Source: Aquabacterium sp. NJ1
GTDB lineage: Bacteria > Pseudomonadota > Gammaproteobacteria > Burkholderiales > Burkholderiaceae_C
NCBI RefSeq assembly: GCF_000768065.1
Contig: NZ_JRKM01000001.1
Span: 1,984,001-2,048,000 of the forward strand
Direction of reading: 5' to 3'
DNA length: 64,000 bases
Within the stretch, counting starts at the first letter, position 1. Each line of letters starts with the position of its first letter. A program made the translations under genes and the position numbers. Shown here one piece after another: positions 30,214-38,319 of this stretch. Below the pieces are notes generated by a model. The model made no database searches. It was not told the origin of the DNA and saw only the letters and a program-made list of their open reading frames with translations.

Positions 30214-30253
30214 AATCGACAGGGAGCCGACAGATGTCCAAGGAGCACCGACC

Positions 30254-31648
30254 ATGCCTCATGCATTGGTTGTCGATGATGAAGCTGACGCGGCAGACAT
30301 GCTGGCGTCACTGATTGCCAGCGAGGGCTTCAGTGTGGCCACGGCAGGGTCCTTGCGCGAGGCACGTCGTCAACTGGCCTTGCAGGAGCCTGATGTCGTT
30401 CTGCTGGACCTGATGCTGCCCGATGGCAGTGGCATGCAACTGTTCGATGACGAACAAGCCCTGGTCAATGCCGAGGTGGTGTTGATGACGGGCCACGCCA
30501 GCCTGGAGACATCCATCCAGGCACTGCGCCTGGGTGCCGCCGATTACCTGCTCAAGCCCATCCAGCTCAAACAACTGTCGGGCGTGCTGTCCAGGGCCAT
30601 CAAGCCAGCCGCCCTGAAGGCCGAAGCCAGCGCCCTGCTGGACGGCCTGGAGCGAGAAGGTCACTTTGGTCTCCTGTGGGGCCGCTCGCCGCTCATGCGC
30701 CGTGTCTACGATCAGATCGTCAAGGTGTCGGCCACGGCCGTCACCGTGCTGATCACAGGGGAAAGCGGCTGCGGCAAGGAGGTGGTGGCCAGCACCGTAC
30801 ATGAACTGAGCCGCCGGCGCCATCGCCCCTTCATCGCGGTGAACTGCGGTGCCATCTCGCCCAACCTGATCGAGAGCGAGCTGTTCGGCCACGAGAAGGG
30901 CAGTTTCACAGGCGCCGAACGCCAGCATCAAGGCATCTTCGAGCGGGCCAACGGCGGCACGCTGTTCCTGGATGAAATCACGGAAATGCCCCTGGATCTG
31001 CAGGTCAAGCTCTTGCGCGTGCTCGAAACCAACAGCTTCTCGCGGGTGGGCTCAACCCAGACGTTGCAGGCCGATGTTCGCATCATGGCGGCCACCAACC
31101 GGCCGCTTGACCAGGCGGTGAAATCCGGCAAGCTGCGCGAGGACCTGCTGTATCGGCTCAATGTCTTTCCCATCGCGCTGCCCCCTCTGCGCGATCGCAT
31201 GGAGGACATTGCCTTGATTGCCGCGCACTTTCTCGATGAGATCTCGCGCCGCGAGGGTGCGGTCAAGCAATATGACCCCCAGGCGCTGGGCAGGTTGAGC
31301 AACTATGCCTGGCCTGGCAATGTGCGAGAACTGCGCAACATCGTGCACCGTGCTTATGTGATGGCCCCTGGCTCGGTGATCACCGATGAATGCCTGCCCT
31401 GCCCTGATGAACCACCTTCCGTGGTGTCAGGGGCACCGGTGCTGCACATCGATCTCGGCACGCCGTTGGCCGAGGTCGAGCGCCAGGTCATCCTGGGCAC
31501 ACTGGACCATCTTGGCCGGCACAAGGAACGCACGGCCGCCACGCTGGGCATCAGCCTCAAGACGCTCTACAACCGTCTCAAGGAATACGCCACGATGCCG
31601 TCCGCGCTGGACGAGCATGATGCGGCGTCCGAGTCGCCCAAGGCTTGA
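30254..31648 (+). CDS. Sigma-54-dependent response regulator (NtrC family, REC-AAA+-HTH)
   Basis: A 464-residue activator. The receiver has VVDDEAD, Asp52 ([11 protein letters not shown]) and LLKPIQ. The AAA+ domain has Walker A GESGCGKE (169-176), the sigma-54 contact loop as GSFTGA (216-221; the usual form is GAFTGA), and Walker B LFLDE (237-241). A Fis-type HTH ([19 protein letters not shown]) ends the protein. AAGGAG precedes ATG 30254. It would open promoters bound by sigma-54 holoenzyme after phosphorylation. Its stop is 1 bp from the stop of the convergent rpoN paralogue. Confidence 0.95.
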   Translation: MPHALVVDDEADAADMLASLIASEGFSVATAGSLREARRQLALQEPDVVLLDLMLPDGSGMQLFDDEQALVNAEVVLMTGHASLETSIQALRLGAADYLLKPIQLKQLSGVLSRAIKPAALKAEASALLDGLEREGHFGLLWGRSPLMRRVYDQIVKVSATAVTVLITGESGCGKEVVASTVHELSRRRHRPFIAVNCGAISPNLIESELFGHEKGSFTGAERQHQGIFERANGGTLFLDEITEMPLDLQVKLLRVLETNSFSRVGSTQTLQADVRIMAATNRPLDQAVKSGKLREDLLYRLNVFPIALPPLRDRMEDIALIAAHFLDEISRREGAVKQYDPQALGRLSNYAWPGNVRELRNIVHRAYVMAPGSVITDECLPCPDEPPSVVSGAPVLHIDLGTPLAEVERQVILGTLDHLGRHKERTAATLGISLKTLYNRLKEYATMPSALDEHDAASESPKA

Positions 31649-31649
31649 G

Positions 31650-33077
31650 TCACCCTTGGCGCCTTCGGCGTTGGCCGGCCATCCCGATGTTCATCATCTG
31701 GCGGTACTTCGTGACCGTGCGGCGGGCCACGGCCAGGCCTTGTCTTGCCAACAAACGGGTGATGTCGACATCGGAGTAAGGCCGTGCGGTGTCCTCGCTG
31801 TCGAGGATCTCCTTGATCAGACCGCGGATGGCCGCGGTCGAGCATGTTCCGCCGTTGCTGGTGTGCACCGCGCGCGAAAAGAACCGTTTGAGTTCAAAGA
31901 CACCCGCGCTGGTGGCCAGGTACTTGTTGTTGATGACCCGGGACACCGTGGATTCATGCAGCCCCAATGCCTGGGCCACATCTCGCAGGCTCAAGGGCCT
32001 CATGCCCATCTCGCCGTACTCCAGAAACAGGTGCTGTCGCTGCACGATGAGCCGGGCCACGCTGACGATGGTATGAAAGCGCTGCTCGACATTGCGCACG
32101 ATCCACCTGGCCTCATGCAGGTGCGCGGCCAGTTCGGCGTGACGGGTGCCACGATGGCGCTGGAAGAGGTCAAAACACGCCTGGTTGATGCTGACCCTGG
32201 GCACGGCCGCCGGGTTCAGCGTCACGACCCACTGGCCCTTGTCTTGCCGGGCAATCACGTCCGGCACGATGAATGGCAGGGGGTCGGCACTGTAGCGCCA
32301 ACCCGGATGCGGGTCCATGTGCCTGATGCGCTCGCAGACCGCGCGCACGTCGGCCAGACTTTGCCCCAACACCTGGGCCAAGGTATCTGTGTCCCGCGTC
32401 GCCAGCAGGTCCAGATGATCGCGGATGATGGCCCGGGCCATCCTCTGCTGCCTCAACCCTTCGATCTCGGCAATCTGCAAAGCCAGGCATTCCTGCACGT
32501 GGCGTGCACCCACGCCTGTGGGCTCCATGACCTGCACCCGGGCCAACGCCTGCAAGAGTTCCTGCTCCGTGACCGCAGGCTCCAGGCCGGCCAAGGCCGC
32601 CAGCTCGGACAGGTCCTGGCGCAAATAGCCGTCGTCGTCGAGTGACTCGATCAACAGGCCCACCAGGGCCCGCTCACGATCGGACAGCTTGAGTGCATTG
32701 GCCTGCACATGGAGATGCGGTCGCAAGCTCGTTGCCACAGGGACCCGGTTGACGACCGTGTCGTCATCCCCCCGATCCGCCACCATGCCACCCGTTGCGG
32801 GCCACGGCATCGCGGCACTGGCCCACGGTGCATCGGCGTCTTCAATGAGCACATCGGCCTGGCGGCTGGCGGGCTCGATCGGGCTTGCCTGGTCATCGTC
32901 ATGGGCCGCCTCGGCAACCGGGTCAAGCTGTTCGAGAAACGGGTTCTGCGCCACGATCTCGCTGACTTCCTGTGCAAAGTCAAGCGAAGACAACTGCAGC
33001 AGGCGAACGGCCTGTTGCAGCCGAGGACTCATGGTGGCACGCTGTAGCGCGGCCTGTCCGAGGGCGGTCTGAAGCAT
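31650..33077 (-). CDS. rpoN: RNA polymerase sigma-54 factor, paralogue (RpoN2-like)
   Basis: A 475-residue sigma-54. The Gln/Leu-rich activator-interacting region I opens the protein (MSPRLQQAVRLLQLSSLDF), followed by an acidic region II, the core-binding domain, an HTH (LRDVAQALGLHESTVSRVI) and the RpoN box ARRTVTKYRQ (usual form ARRTVAKYRE). The frame extends to 33401, but 33077 gives a normal start, and the extension has no family character. It does not sit in the usual lptB-rpoN-hpf-ptsN neighbourhood, so I infer a second copy. A sigma-54 promoter lies upstream. Confidence 0.92.
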   Translation of the reverse strand: MLQTALGQAALQRATMSPRLQQAVRLLQLSSLDFAQEVSEIVAQNPFLEQLDPVAEAAHDDDQASPIEPASRQADVLIEDADAPWASAAMPWPATGGMVADRGDDDTVVNRVPVATSLRPHLHVQANALKLSDRERALVGLLIESLDDDGYLRQDLSELAALAGLEPAVTEQELLQALARVQVMEPTGVGARHVQECLALQIAEIEGLRQQRMARAIIRDHLDLLATRDTDTLAQVLGQSLADVRAVCERIRHMDPHPGWRYSADPLPFIVPDVIARQDKGQWVVTLNPAAVPRVSINQACFDLFQRHRGTRHAELAAHLHEARWIVRNVEQRFHTIVSVARLIVQRQHLFLEYGEMGMRPLSLRDVAQALGLHESTVSRVINNKYLATSAGVFELKRFFSRAVHTSNGGTCSTAAIRGLIKEILDSEDTARPYSDVDITRLLARQGLAVARRTVTKYRQMMNIGMAGQRRRRQG

Positions 33078-33118
33078 GACGGGGTGCTCTCTGTGATGGA
33101 TGCGGTACATGGCGCGGC

Positions 33119-33133
33119 GCAACATCCATGCCC
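33119..33133 (-). promoter_or_regulatory. Sigma-54 promoter of the rpoN paralogue (autoregulation)
   Basis: On the minus strand GGGCATGGATGTTGC has GG (33132-33131) and GC (33120-33119) with 10-bp spacing and a perfect TTGC. Expected +1 near 33107, about 30 nt before ATG 33077. The -24 half is identical to that of the DUF4142 promoter. Confidence 0.6.
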
Positions 33134-33240
33134 ACGCGAAAACCAAGGGCGCGCTGCTGAACAGAGCAGCCAACGCTACATGGTTTTGTGCGTCTTGCCG
33201 CAACGATTGCCGATTCAAGGGCGCGTGGCCTGCGCCAGAC

Positions 33241-33256
33241 CGGTACGTCTTTTGCT
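33241..33256 (+). promoter_or_regulatory. Sigma-54 promoter of the BON lipoprotein gene
   Basis: CGGTACGTCTTTTGCT: GG (33242-33243), GC (33254-33255), 10-bp spacing, with ACG and TTGC-T as in the consensus. Expected +1 near 33267, about 54 nt before ATG 33321. A 14-bp inverted repeat (CTGTATTCATACAG, 33260-33273) lies over the expected start point. Confidence 0.65.
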
Positions 33257-33320
33257 CACCTGTATTCATACAGCCCCTGCTTTGTCCCGGGCTGTCAGGC
33301 CACTCAAAAGGAGCCACACC

Positions 33321-33641
33321 ATGAAGAGCTTGATTGTTGCGCTGAGCCTGGCATGCCTGCCAGCCATGACCCTGACCTCCTGCGCGGTCACAACCGGGCA
33401 AAGCTCGGTGGGGCAGTACGTTGACGACAGCACCATCACGGCCCGAGTGAAAGCCCGGTTCGCAGAGAACGAGAAGGTCAGCGCCATGCGGCTGGGCGTG
33501 GAGACGCTGGGCGGCGAAGTCCTGTTGTCAGGTTTCGCGCTGACCCCCGAAGAGCGTGCCCTGGCTGGTGACCTCGCCATGACGGTTTCGGGTGTCAAGA
33601 GTGTGCGCAACAACATCGAAGTTCGCGCCACCCGGAAATGA
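33321..33641 (+). CDS. BON-domain lipoprotein (OsmY-like)
   Basis: A 106-residue lipoprotein. The signal ends with a lipobox LTSC, giving Cys21 as the lipidated residue. The mature protein is one BON domain (DDSTITARVKARFAENEKV through GVKSVRNNIEV), a fold found in osmotically induced periplasmic proteins such as OsmY and proposed to bind phospholipid. AAAGGAG precedes ATG 33321. It is divergent from rpoN and has its own sigma-54 promoter, fitting an envelope stress role. Confidence 0.88.
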   Translation: MKSLIVALSLACLPAMTLTSCAVTTGQSSVGQYVDDSTITARVKARFAENEKVSAMRLGVETLGGEVLLSGFALTPEERALAGDLAMTVSGVKSVRNNIEVRATRK

Positions 33642-33664
33642 AACGGCCCACCTGTCAGGCAGCC

Positions 33665-33706
33665 GTCATGGGCAGACCACCAGCGTGGCAGGTGGCCACC
33701 CATGAC
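33665..33706. terminator. Large stem-loop between convergent genes
   Basis: GTCATGGG and CCCATGAC form an 8-bp outer stem, with CCACC and GGTGG as an inner stem. It fills the gap between the BON gene and the convergent secreted-protein gene and probably stops transcription from both sides. There is no U-run. Confidence 0.4.
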
Positions 33707-33712
33707 ACCCAC

Positions 33713-34126
33713 TCAGCGTGGCGAGCTGGCGCCGCCCTCTCGCCTGTAAGCCCCGTGCGGGTCAACGGGGTCCGTATCGGCATTGCTGGCGCTGCCTTGA
33801 TTGTGCTGGGCCTTGGCCTTGCTGCCCGACTTGTGCTTCTTGCCCTTGGCCGCGCCAGAGGCCTTGTCGTCGGGTTGGCTGGCTGCATCCCCGCGCATGC
33901 CCGCGGCCGGCGGCGCATTGTCCATGGACCATGGCGGCATGCTGGGTGCTGCCCCGTCTGAGGGTTTCGTAACGCGATCGGGGCTTGAGCCCGCAGTCGA
34001 ACCCGGGTTGTCGGCTTGCGCCTTGGGAGGCTCGCCAGTGGAGGCCTGATCGGCCCGCACGGCCCCGACCATCGACAGCAAGGTCGTTGCCAGCGCAGCG
34101 TGAATGAATTGTTGACGCACGTTCAT
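33713..34126 (-). CDS. Small secreted low-complexity protein, function unknown
   Basis: A 137-residue protein with a signal peptide (hydrophobic 9-22, cleavage near VRA at 25). The mature part is rich in Ala, Ser, Pro, Gly and Lys and has a basic GKKHKSGSKAKAQ stretch; no known domain. TAAGGAG precedes the ATG. A near-perfect sigma-54 promoter lies upstream, which places it in the same regulon as its neighbours although its function is unknown. Confidence 0.75.
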   Translation of the reverse strand: MNVRQQFIHAALATTLLSMVGAVRADQASTGEPPKAQADNPGSTAGSSPDRVTKPSDGAAPSMPPWSMDNAPPAAGMRGDAASQPDDKASGAAKGKKHKSGSKAKAQHNQGSASNADTDPVDPHGAYRREGGASSPR

Positions 34127-34186
34127 TGAATAGCTCCTTACGGAAGTGACTCGACAACACGAGACTGGGTTGCCGCATCACTGCAG

Positions 34187-34201
34187 GGGCAAGTGGCGTG
34201 C
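34187..34201 (+). promoter_or_regulatory. Weaker sigma-54 promoter of the MscS gene (overlaps the divergent one)
   Basis: GGGCAAGTGGCGTGC has GG (34188-34189) and GC (34200-34201) with 10-bp spacing; the -12 element is GTGC rather than TTGC. Expected +1 near 34213, leaving about 22 nt before GTG 34235, enough for the AAAGGA ribosome site. Confidence 0.4.
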
Positions 34202-34203
34202 CT
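34189..34203 (-). promoter_or_regulatory. Sigma-54 promoter of the secreted low-complexity protein gene
   Basis: On the minus strand AGGCACGCCACTTGC contains GGCACG and TTGC exactly as in the consensus, with 10-bp spacing. Expected +1 near 34177, about 51 nt before ATG 34126. Confidence 0.72.
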
Positions 34204-34234
34204 CGGTGCCTCGATCAGCAGAAAGGACGCAAAC

Positions 34235-35320
34235 GTGACTGCCCTCGAAAACCTCTGGCTGCATGACCAGTCGCAATGGCTGCACGTCGGTGTCATCGGC
34301 CTGGTGCTGGCTCTGAGTGCCAGCCTGGTCTTTCGCGGCGTCGACGCCTTGCTCACACGGGCGGCAACAGGTTCCGATCTTTTGCAAAAAGTGCGGCAAA
34401 CAACGCGCGCGCCGCTCAATGCCCTGCCCCCCCTGCTGGCGCTCGAGCTGGTGATCTTCAGCGCCCCCGATCAACTGATCGGGGTGAGCGTGGTGCGGCA
34501 GGTGTGCACGGTGGCCCTCATCTTTTGCACCACCTGGCTGCTGACGCGCACCGTCAGCGCCATGGGCGATCTGATGTCGTCTCGACAACCTGCCGGGGCC
34601 GTGGACAGCGTGGCCTCACGCAGGCTCATGACGCAAACGCGGGTCATCACGCGCAGCGCCACCTCCATCCTCAGCCTGATCGGCATCGCCATGGCGTTGA
34701 TGACCTTCCCGGATGTCCGCCACATCGGCGCCAGCCTGTTGGCTTCTGCTGGCCTGGCCGGCATCGTTGCGGGCCTGGCCGCCCGGCCGCTGCTGGGCAA
34801 TCTGATCGCGGGGCTGCAGATCGGCCTGACCCAGCCCATCCGGCTGGAGGACGTGGTCATTGTGGAAGGCGAATGGGGCTGGGTCGAAGAAATCAATGGC
34901 ACCTATGTCGTCGTGAGGCTATGGGACCAGCGGCGCATGGTGGTACCCCTGGAATGGTGGACCCAACACCCCTTCCAGAACTGGTCTCGGTCGAGCTCGG
35001 CCATCATTGGCTCGGTCTTCCTGTGGGTGGACTACCGCATGCCTTTACAGCCTTTGCGTGATGAGCTGCAACGCAGCTGCCAGGCCTCCAACAACTGGGA
35101 TGGCCGGGTCTGCCTTCTTCAGGTGACCGAAGCGGGTGAACACGCCATGCAACTGCGTTGTCTGGTCAGCTCTGGCGACTCCCCGAAGAACTGGGACTTG
35201 CGTTGCGAGGTGCGAGAGCAACTGCTGGCCTGCATCCAGAAAGGCTATCCGCAATACCTGCCACGCTTGCGGGCCGACTGGGACAAGATCCGCCCGCTTG
35301 CACCCGAGCGTCATGCCTGA
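34235..35320 (+). CDS. MscS-family mechanosensitive channel
   Basis: A 361-residue protein from GTG 34235, which has AAAGGA 7 nt upstream; the frame is open to a GTG at 34193 that lies inside the promoter. Four or five TM segments are followed by the pore-lining helix region (GASLLASAGLAGIVAGLAARPLLGN, residues about 165-190 in part) and the beta domain starting at QPIRLEDVVIVEGEWGWVEEI, both typical of MscS channels that release solutes on hypo-osmotic shock. Its 3' end overlaps the convergent trehalose synthase gene by 10 bp. Confidence 0.9.
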   Translation: MTALENLWLHDQSQWLHVGVIGLVLALSASLVFRGVDALLTRAATGSDLLQKVRQTTRAPLNALPPLLALELVIFSAPDQLIGVSVVRQVCTVALIFCTTWLLTRTVSAMGDLMSSRQPAGAVDSVASRRLMTQTRVITRSATSILSLIGIAMALMTFPDVRHIGASLLASAGLAGIVAGLAARPLLGNLIAGLQIGLTQPIRLEDVVIVEGEWGWVEEINGTYVVVRLWDQRRMVVPLEWWTQHPFQNWSRSSSAIIGSVFLWVDYRMPLQPLRDELQRSCQASNNWDGRVCLLQVTEAGEHAMQLRCLVSSGDSPKNWDLRCEVREQLLACIQKGYPQYLPRLRADWDKIRPLAPERHA

Positions 35321-37677
35321 CGTTGACGCGTGGCAGATTCGCTGGACTCGTGGCGCCAGGGCACGTGCATGCGCCTGGACGTCGGGTGGGCAACCTGCAC
35401 GATCCGGTTTTGCACACGGATGCGCTGCCGCTCGTCTGCCGCATCGAGCAGCATGCGGCCAGCCCAACGATAGATATTGAAATCCACCAGCCGCTGACGC
35501 ATGGCCCGCATGCGCTCTTGCTGCTCGGCCCTGCTCATGGTGAGGGCCCTGTGCAAGGCATCTGTGGTCTGCCCGATGTGGTATGGGTTGACGACCAGCG
35601 CTTCGTAGAGCTCGCTGGCTGCCCCAGCAAAGCGGCTGAGAATGAGCACCCCGTCTTCGGTATCCCTTGCCGCCACGAACTCCTTGGCCACCAGGTTCAT
35701 CCCATCATGCAGGCTGGTGACCATGGCCAGATCTGCCGCCCGGTAGTGCTCGGTCACGGCCCTGTTGTCATGGTGCTCGATGAGCAGGATGATCGGCGGA
35801 GGCGAACCCGGCGCGAGGCGGGTGAAGTGGTCGTTGATGCGTGAGGCATGCTCGCGCACGCTGGCATCCAGCCGCCTGTAGGCCTCCAGCGTGGAGCGTG
35901 TTGGCGCTGCAATCTGAATGAACGTGAAGCGCCCCACCCATTCAGGCCGGGTCTCCAGCAGGTGCTCGACCGCCAACAGGCGCTCCACAATGCCCTTGGT
36001 GTAGTCCAGCCGGTCCACCCCGATGCCCAGCTCGTGCTCGCTGGGCAGCCCATGGCGCATGCGCACGGCGCTGCGGGCCTGCATCTTCAAAGCCTGGGCA
36101 TTGTCAGGTGGTGGCGTCCAGTGAATGGAGATGGGGTAGTCACGCACCTTGGTTCGTTGTCCCTGGAAGATCACCGAATCATCTTCGCGGGAGATGCGCG
36201 ACTCCATGAACCGGTCCACGGACTCCAGGAAGTTCTGGCAGTGGTAACGCGTGTGAAAACCCAGGATGGTGCTGCCCAGCAGGCCCTCGATGATGTGCCG
36301 GCCCCAGGGGCAGATGCCAAAGGACTCGGCGTTGGGCCAGGGAATGTGCCAGAAGGTCAGGATGGTGGCCTGCGGCAGGCGCTCGCGCAGGAGCTTGGGC
36401 AGCAAGGCGAAGTGGTAGTCCTGCACCAGGATGACGGGATTGGGTGAGCGGGCTTCGGCCACGACGGCATCGGCAAACTTGGCGTTGACTGCCTGGTATT
36501 GCAACCAGTCACTGTCACGAAACACGGGGCGCTCGTGGGCAATATGGCACAACGGCCACAGTCCCTCGTTGGCAAAGCCAAAGTAATAGCCTTGCTCCTC
36601 TTGCTGCGACAGCCAGACACGGCGCAGCGTGTAGGCGCCTTTGTCCTGGCCGCCGTCCTGGGAGTGGGGGGGCACCTGGATGCGTGACCGAGCGTCCACC
36701 ACATCCGCATCGGCCGAACCGCTGCCATGGGCCACCCAGGTACCCGAACAAGCCCGCATCACGGGCTCCACGGCGGTCACCAAGCCACTGGCTGGGCGAT
36801 CCACGCGAATGACGCCATCCTCCTGTCGCTGATGGATATAGGGCTCGCGGTTCGACACCACGATCAACTCGTCGCCAAACAGGTGCTCGCGCAACAGCAG
36901 CTTGAGCGTCTCGGGGCGCCATTCGATCGTGGTGTCCTTGAGGATGCGGCGGTCTTCGTGGACGCTGCGCAAAAGGCGGCGCAGATCAGGCAACAAAGGC
37001 TCGATCTCCGGCGCTGCGCGCCGCTGCCCTGGCGCCACGTGATCCTCACGCAAGATGCGGCGCACACCACTCACCCAGTAGCGCCAGCTCCAATTGGCCA
37101 TCAGCAACAACATGGCAGCCAGGCACAGCCCCAGTCCGGCGAAGACCCAGATCACATAACGTTGTGTCTGCTCACCACGGCGCCAGGCAACCTGGCGGCT
37201 GTGAACCACCACCATGCGGGCCTGGTCACCATCTGGCAAAGCGGTCAGCGGCAAGGTCACCTGGCTCACATGGACCCCCAAGCCGCCGTTCCGCCACAGC
37301 TTGCCCATGTCGTTCGGCGCATCGCCTTCGCAACCCAATGTCATCGGGTAGGTCTGGCTCCAGGCAAACAACTTCCGATGGCTGTCGCACACGGCCACGG
37401 CAAGCAGGCGCTTGTCCTGCGTCAGCGCGTTGAGCCGACTCGTCAGGGGCGCGCGTTCGCCGGAACGGATGGCCCCCTGAACCGGTTCCACCATGGCTTG
37501 CCCCAGCAACAGGGCGCGCTCATCCAGGTCACGGTCGGCCCAGTTCGACAGCAAGGGCTGAACCAGATTGAGCACGATGGCCGACAAGAGCACGATGACC
37601 AGCATCAGTGGCAGGATGAGCACGACACTCCAGCGAAGCATGCGCAGCCAGGCCCCGCGCACAGTTGAAGCAGACAT
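35311..37677 (-). CDS. otsA: Trehalose-6-phosphate synthase fused to a membrane sensor-like N-terminus
   Basis: A 788-residue fusion. Residues 17-39 and about 172-196 are TM segments enclosing a periplasmic domain of about 130 residues, followed by a linker to about 265. From there a complete GT20 domain runs to about 745: [53 protein letters not shown]. It would make trehalose-6-phosphate from UDP-glucose and glucose-6-phosphate at the inner membrane. A usual OtsA has about 460-480 residues and no membrane part. No phosphatase gene is in the window. A near-perfect sigma-54 promoter lies upstream. Confidence 0.93.
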   Translation of the reverse strand: MSASTVRGAWLRMLRWSVVLILPLMLVIVLLSAIVLNLVQPLLSNWADRDLDERALLLGQAMVEPVQGAIRSGERAPLTSRLNALTQDKRLLAVAVCDSHRKLFAWSQTYPMTLGCEGDAPNDMGKLWRNGGLGVHVSQVTLPLTALPDGDQARMVVVHSRQVAWRRGEQTQRYVIWVFAGLGLCLAAMLLLMANWSWRYWVSGVRRILREDHVAPGQRRAAPEIEPLLPDLRRLLRSVHEDRRILKDTTIEWRPETLKLLLREHLFGDELIVVSNREPYIHQRQEDGVIRVDRPASGLVTAVEPVMRACSGTWVAHGSGSADADVVDARSRIQVPPHSQDGGQDKGAYTLRRVWLSQQEEQGYYFGFANEGLWPLCHIAHERPVFRDSDWLQYQAVNAKFADAVVAEARSPNPVILVQDYHFALLPKLLRERLPQATILTFWHIPWPNAESFGICPWGRHIIEGLLGSTILGFHTRYHCQNFLESVDRFMESRISREDDSVIFQGQRTKVRDYPISIHWTPPPDNAQALKMQARSAVRMRHGLPSEHELGIGVDRLDYTKGIVERLLAVEHLLETRPEWVGRFTFIQIAAPTRSTLEAYRRLDASVREHASRINDHFTRLAPGSPPPIILLIEHHDNRAVTEHYRAADLAMVTSLHDGMNLVAKEFVAARDTEDGVLILSRFAGAASELYEALVVNPYHIGQTTDALHRALTMSRAEQQERMRAMRQRLVDFNIYRWAGRMLLDAADERQRIRVQNRIVQVAHPTSRRMHVPWRHESSESATRQRQA

Positions 37678-37722
37678 GGTGATGCCCCTTGGAATCCGCG
37701 CGAATCACGCCCAGGGATGGGG

Positions 37723-37737
37723 GCAAACAGCGTGCCC
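37723..37737 (-). promoter_or_regulatory. Sigma-54 promoter of the trehalose synthase gene
   Basis: On the minus strand GGGCACGCTGTTTGC: GGCACG and TTGC exact, GG (37736-37735) and GC (37724-37723) 10 bp apart. Expected +1 near 37711, about 34 nt before ATG 37677. Confidence 0.75.
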
Positions 37738-37765
37738 GCAACAGGCCGGCAGGCAGCCCCATCGA

Positions 37766-37793
37766 CGCACAGCTATGTCAAACTCGCTGTGCG
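37766..37793. promoter_or_regulatory. Inverted repeat upstream of the trehalose synthase promoter (possible activator site)
   Basis: CGCACAGC and GCTGTGCG are perfect 8-bp arms 12 bp apart, centred about 70 bp upstream of the expected start. NtrC-type activators bind dyads upstream of -24/-12 promoters, so this is a candidate enhancer site. It lies partly before the 37826 gene. Confidence 0.4.
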
Positions 37794-37825
37794 CGGCATT
37801 CGCCAGCCCCAAACCGGATCCCACC

Positions 37826-38104
37826 ATGAGCATCGTCGTGTACTGGCTGACCCAGGGCCAGCCTTTCGTGGCCACCTTCAATGACCAGCAGCTGCTCGAA
37901 GCGCTTGCTTTCTCCGAAGCCAAGCGCAAGGAGAAAGACGCCGATGGCAAGCCGCTGCACAGCCACATCGTCACCAACTCCGAGCTGGGCGACCACGTGG
38001 GCAAGCCCGGCGTCAGCGACGAGCTGCCTGCCGACTACAGCTGGACCAAATCCCACCGGGGCGGCCCACCCGAGTCCGGCAACCCGCCCCGGACCCTGGC
38101 TTGA
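37826..38104 (+). CDS. Small conserved-looking hypothetical protein
   Basis: A 92-residue soluble protein without signal peptide. It opens MSIVVYWLTQGQPFVATF and contains SHIVTNSELGDHVGKPGV and a C-terminal WTKSHRGGPP. An earlier in-frame ATG (37775) is possible; neither start has a strong ribosome site. I do not recognise a named family, though the codon use and composition are those of a real gene. It diverges from the trehalose synthase gene. Confidence 0.65.
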   Translation: MSIVVYWLTQGQPFVATFNDQQLLEALAFSEAKRKEKDADGKPLHSHIVTNSELGDHVGKPGVSDELPADYSWTKSHRGGPPESGNPPRTLA

Positions 38105-38319
38105 GTTCGCTCGACCTCATGACCGAGACGAACGCCATCGTCAAGCAGGGTCTGCCAGCAAAACGACAGCAAGATTCGACGAGAGAATGGACTGTGCTTG
38201 CCCCTCATACCTTGACAGGGTATTCTGGCTTGCCGAGCATCAGTCAAATCGCATGTGAGTAAGACCTGCGAGGTGTTCTGTTGACGTGAACCGTGCTCAT
38301 CTGTCGTTGCGCTGAACAT

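Noticed and set aside
33260..33273. LexA box CTGTATTCATACAG
   Set aside because: CTGT and ACAG are 6 bp apart; the proteobacterial LexA box needs 8. Kept only as an unidentified palindrome.
38188..38201. Sigma-54-like TGGACTGTGCTTGC before the orphan kinase gene
   Set aside because: Spacing is 9 bp; sigma-54 does not tolerate this.
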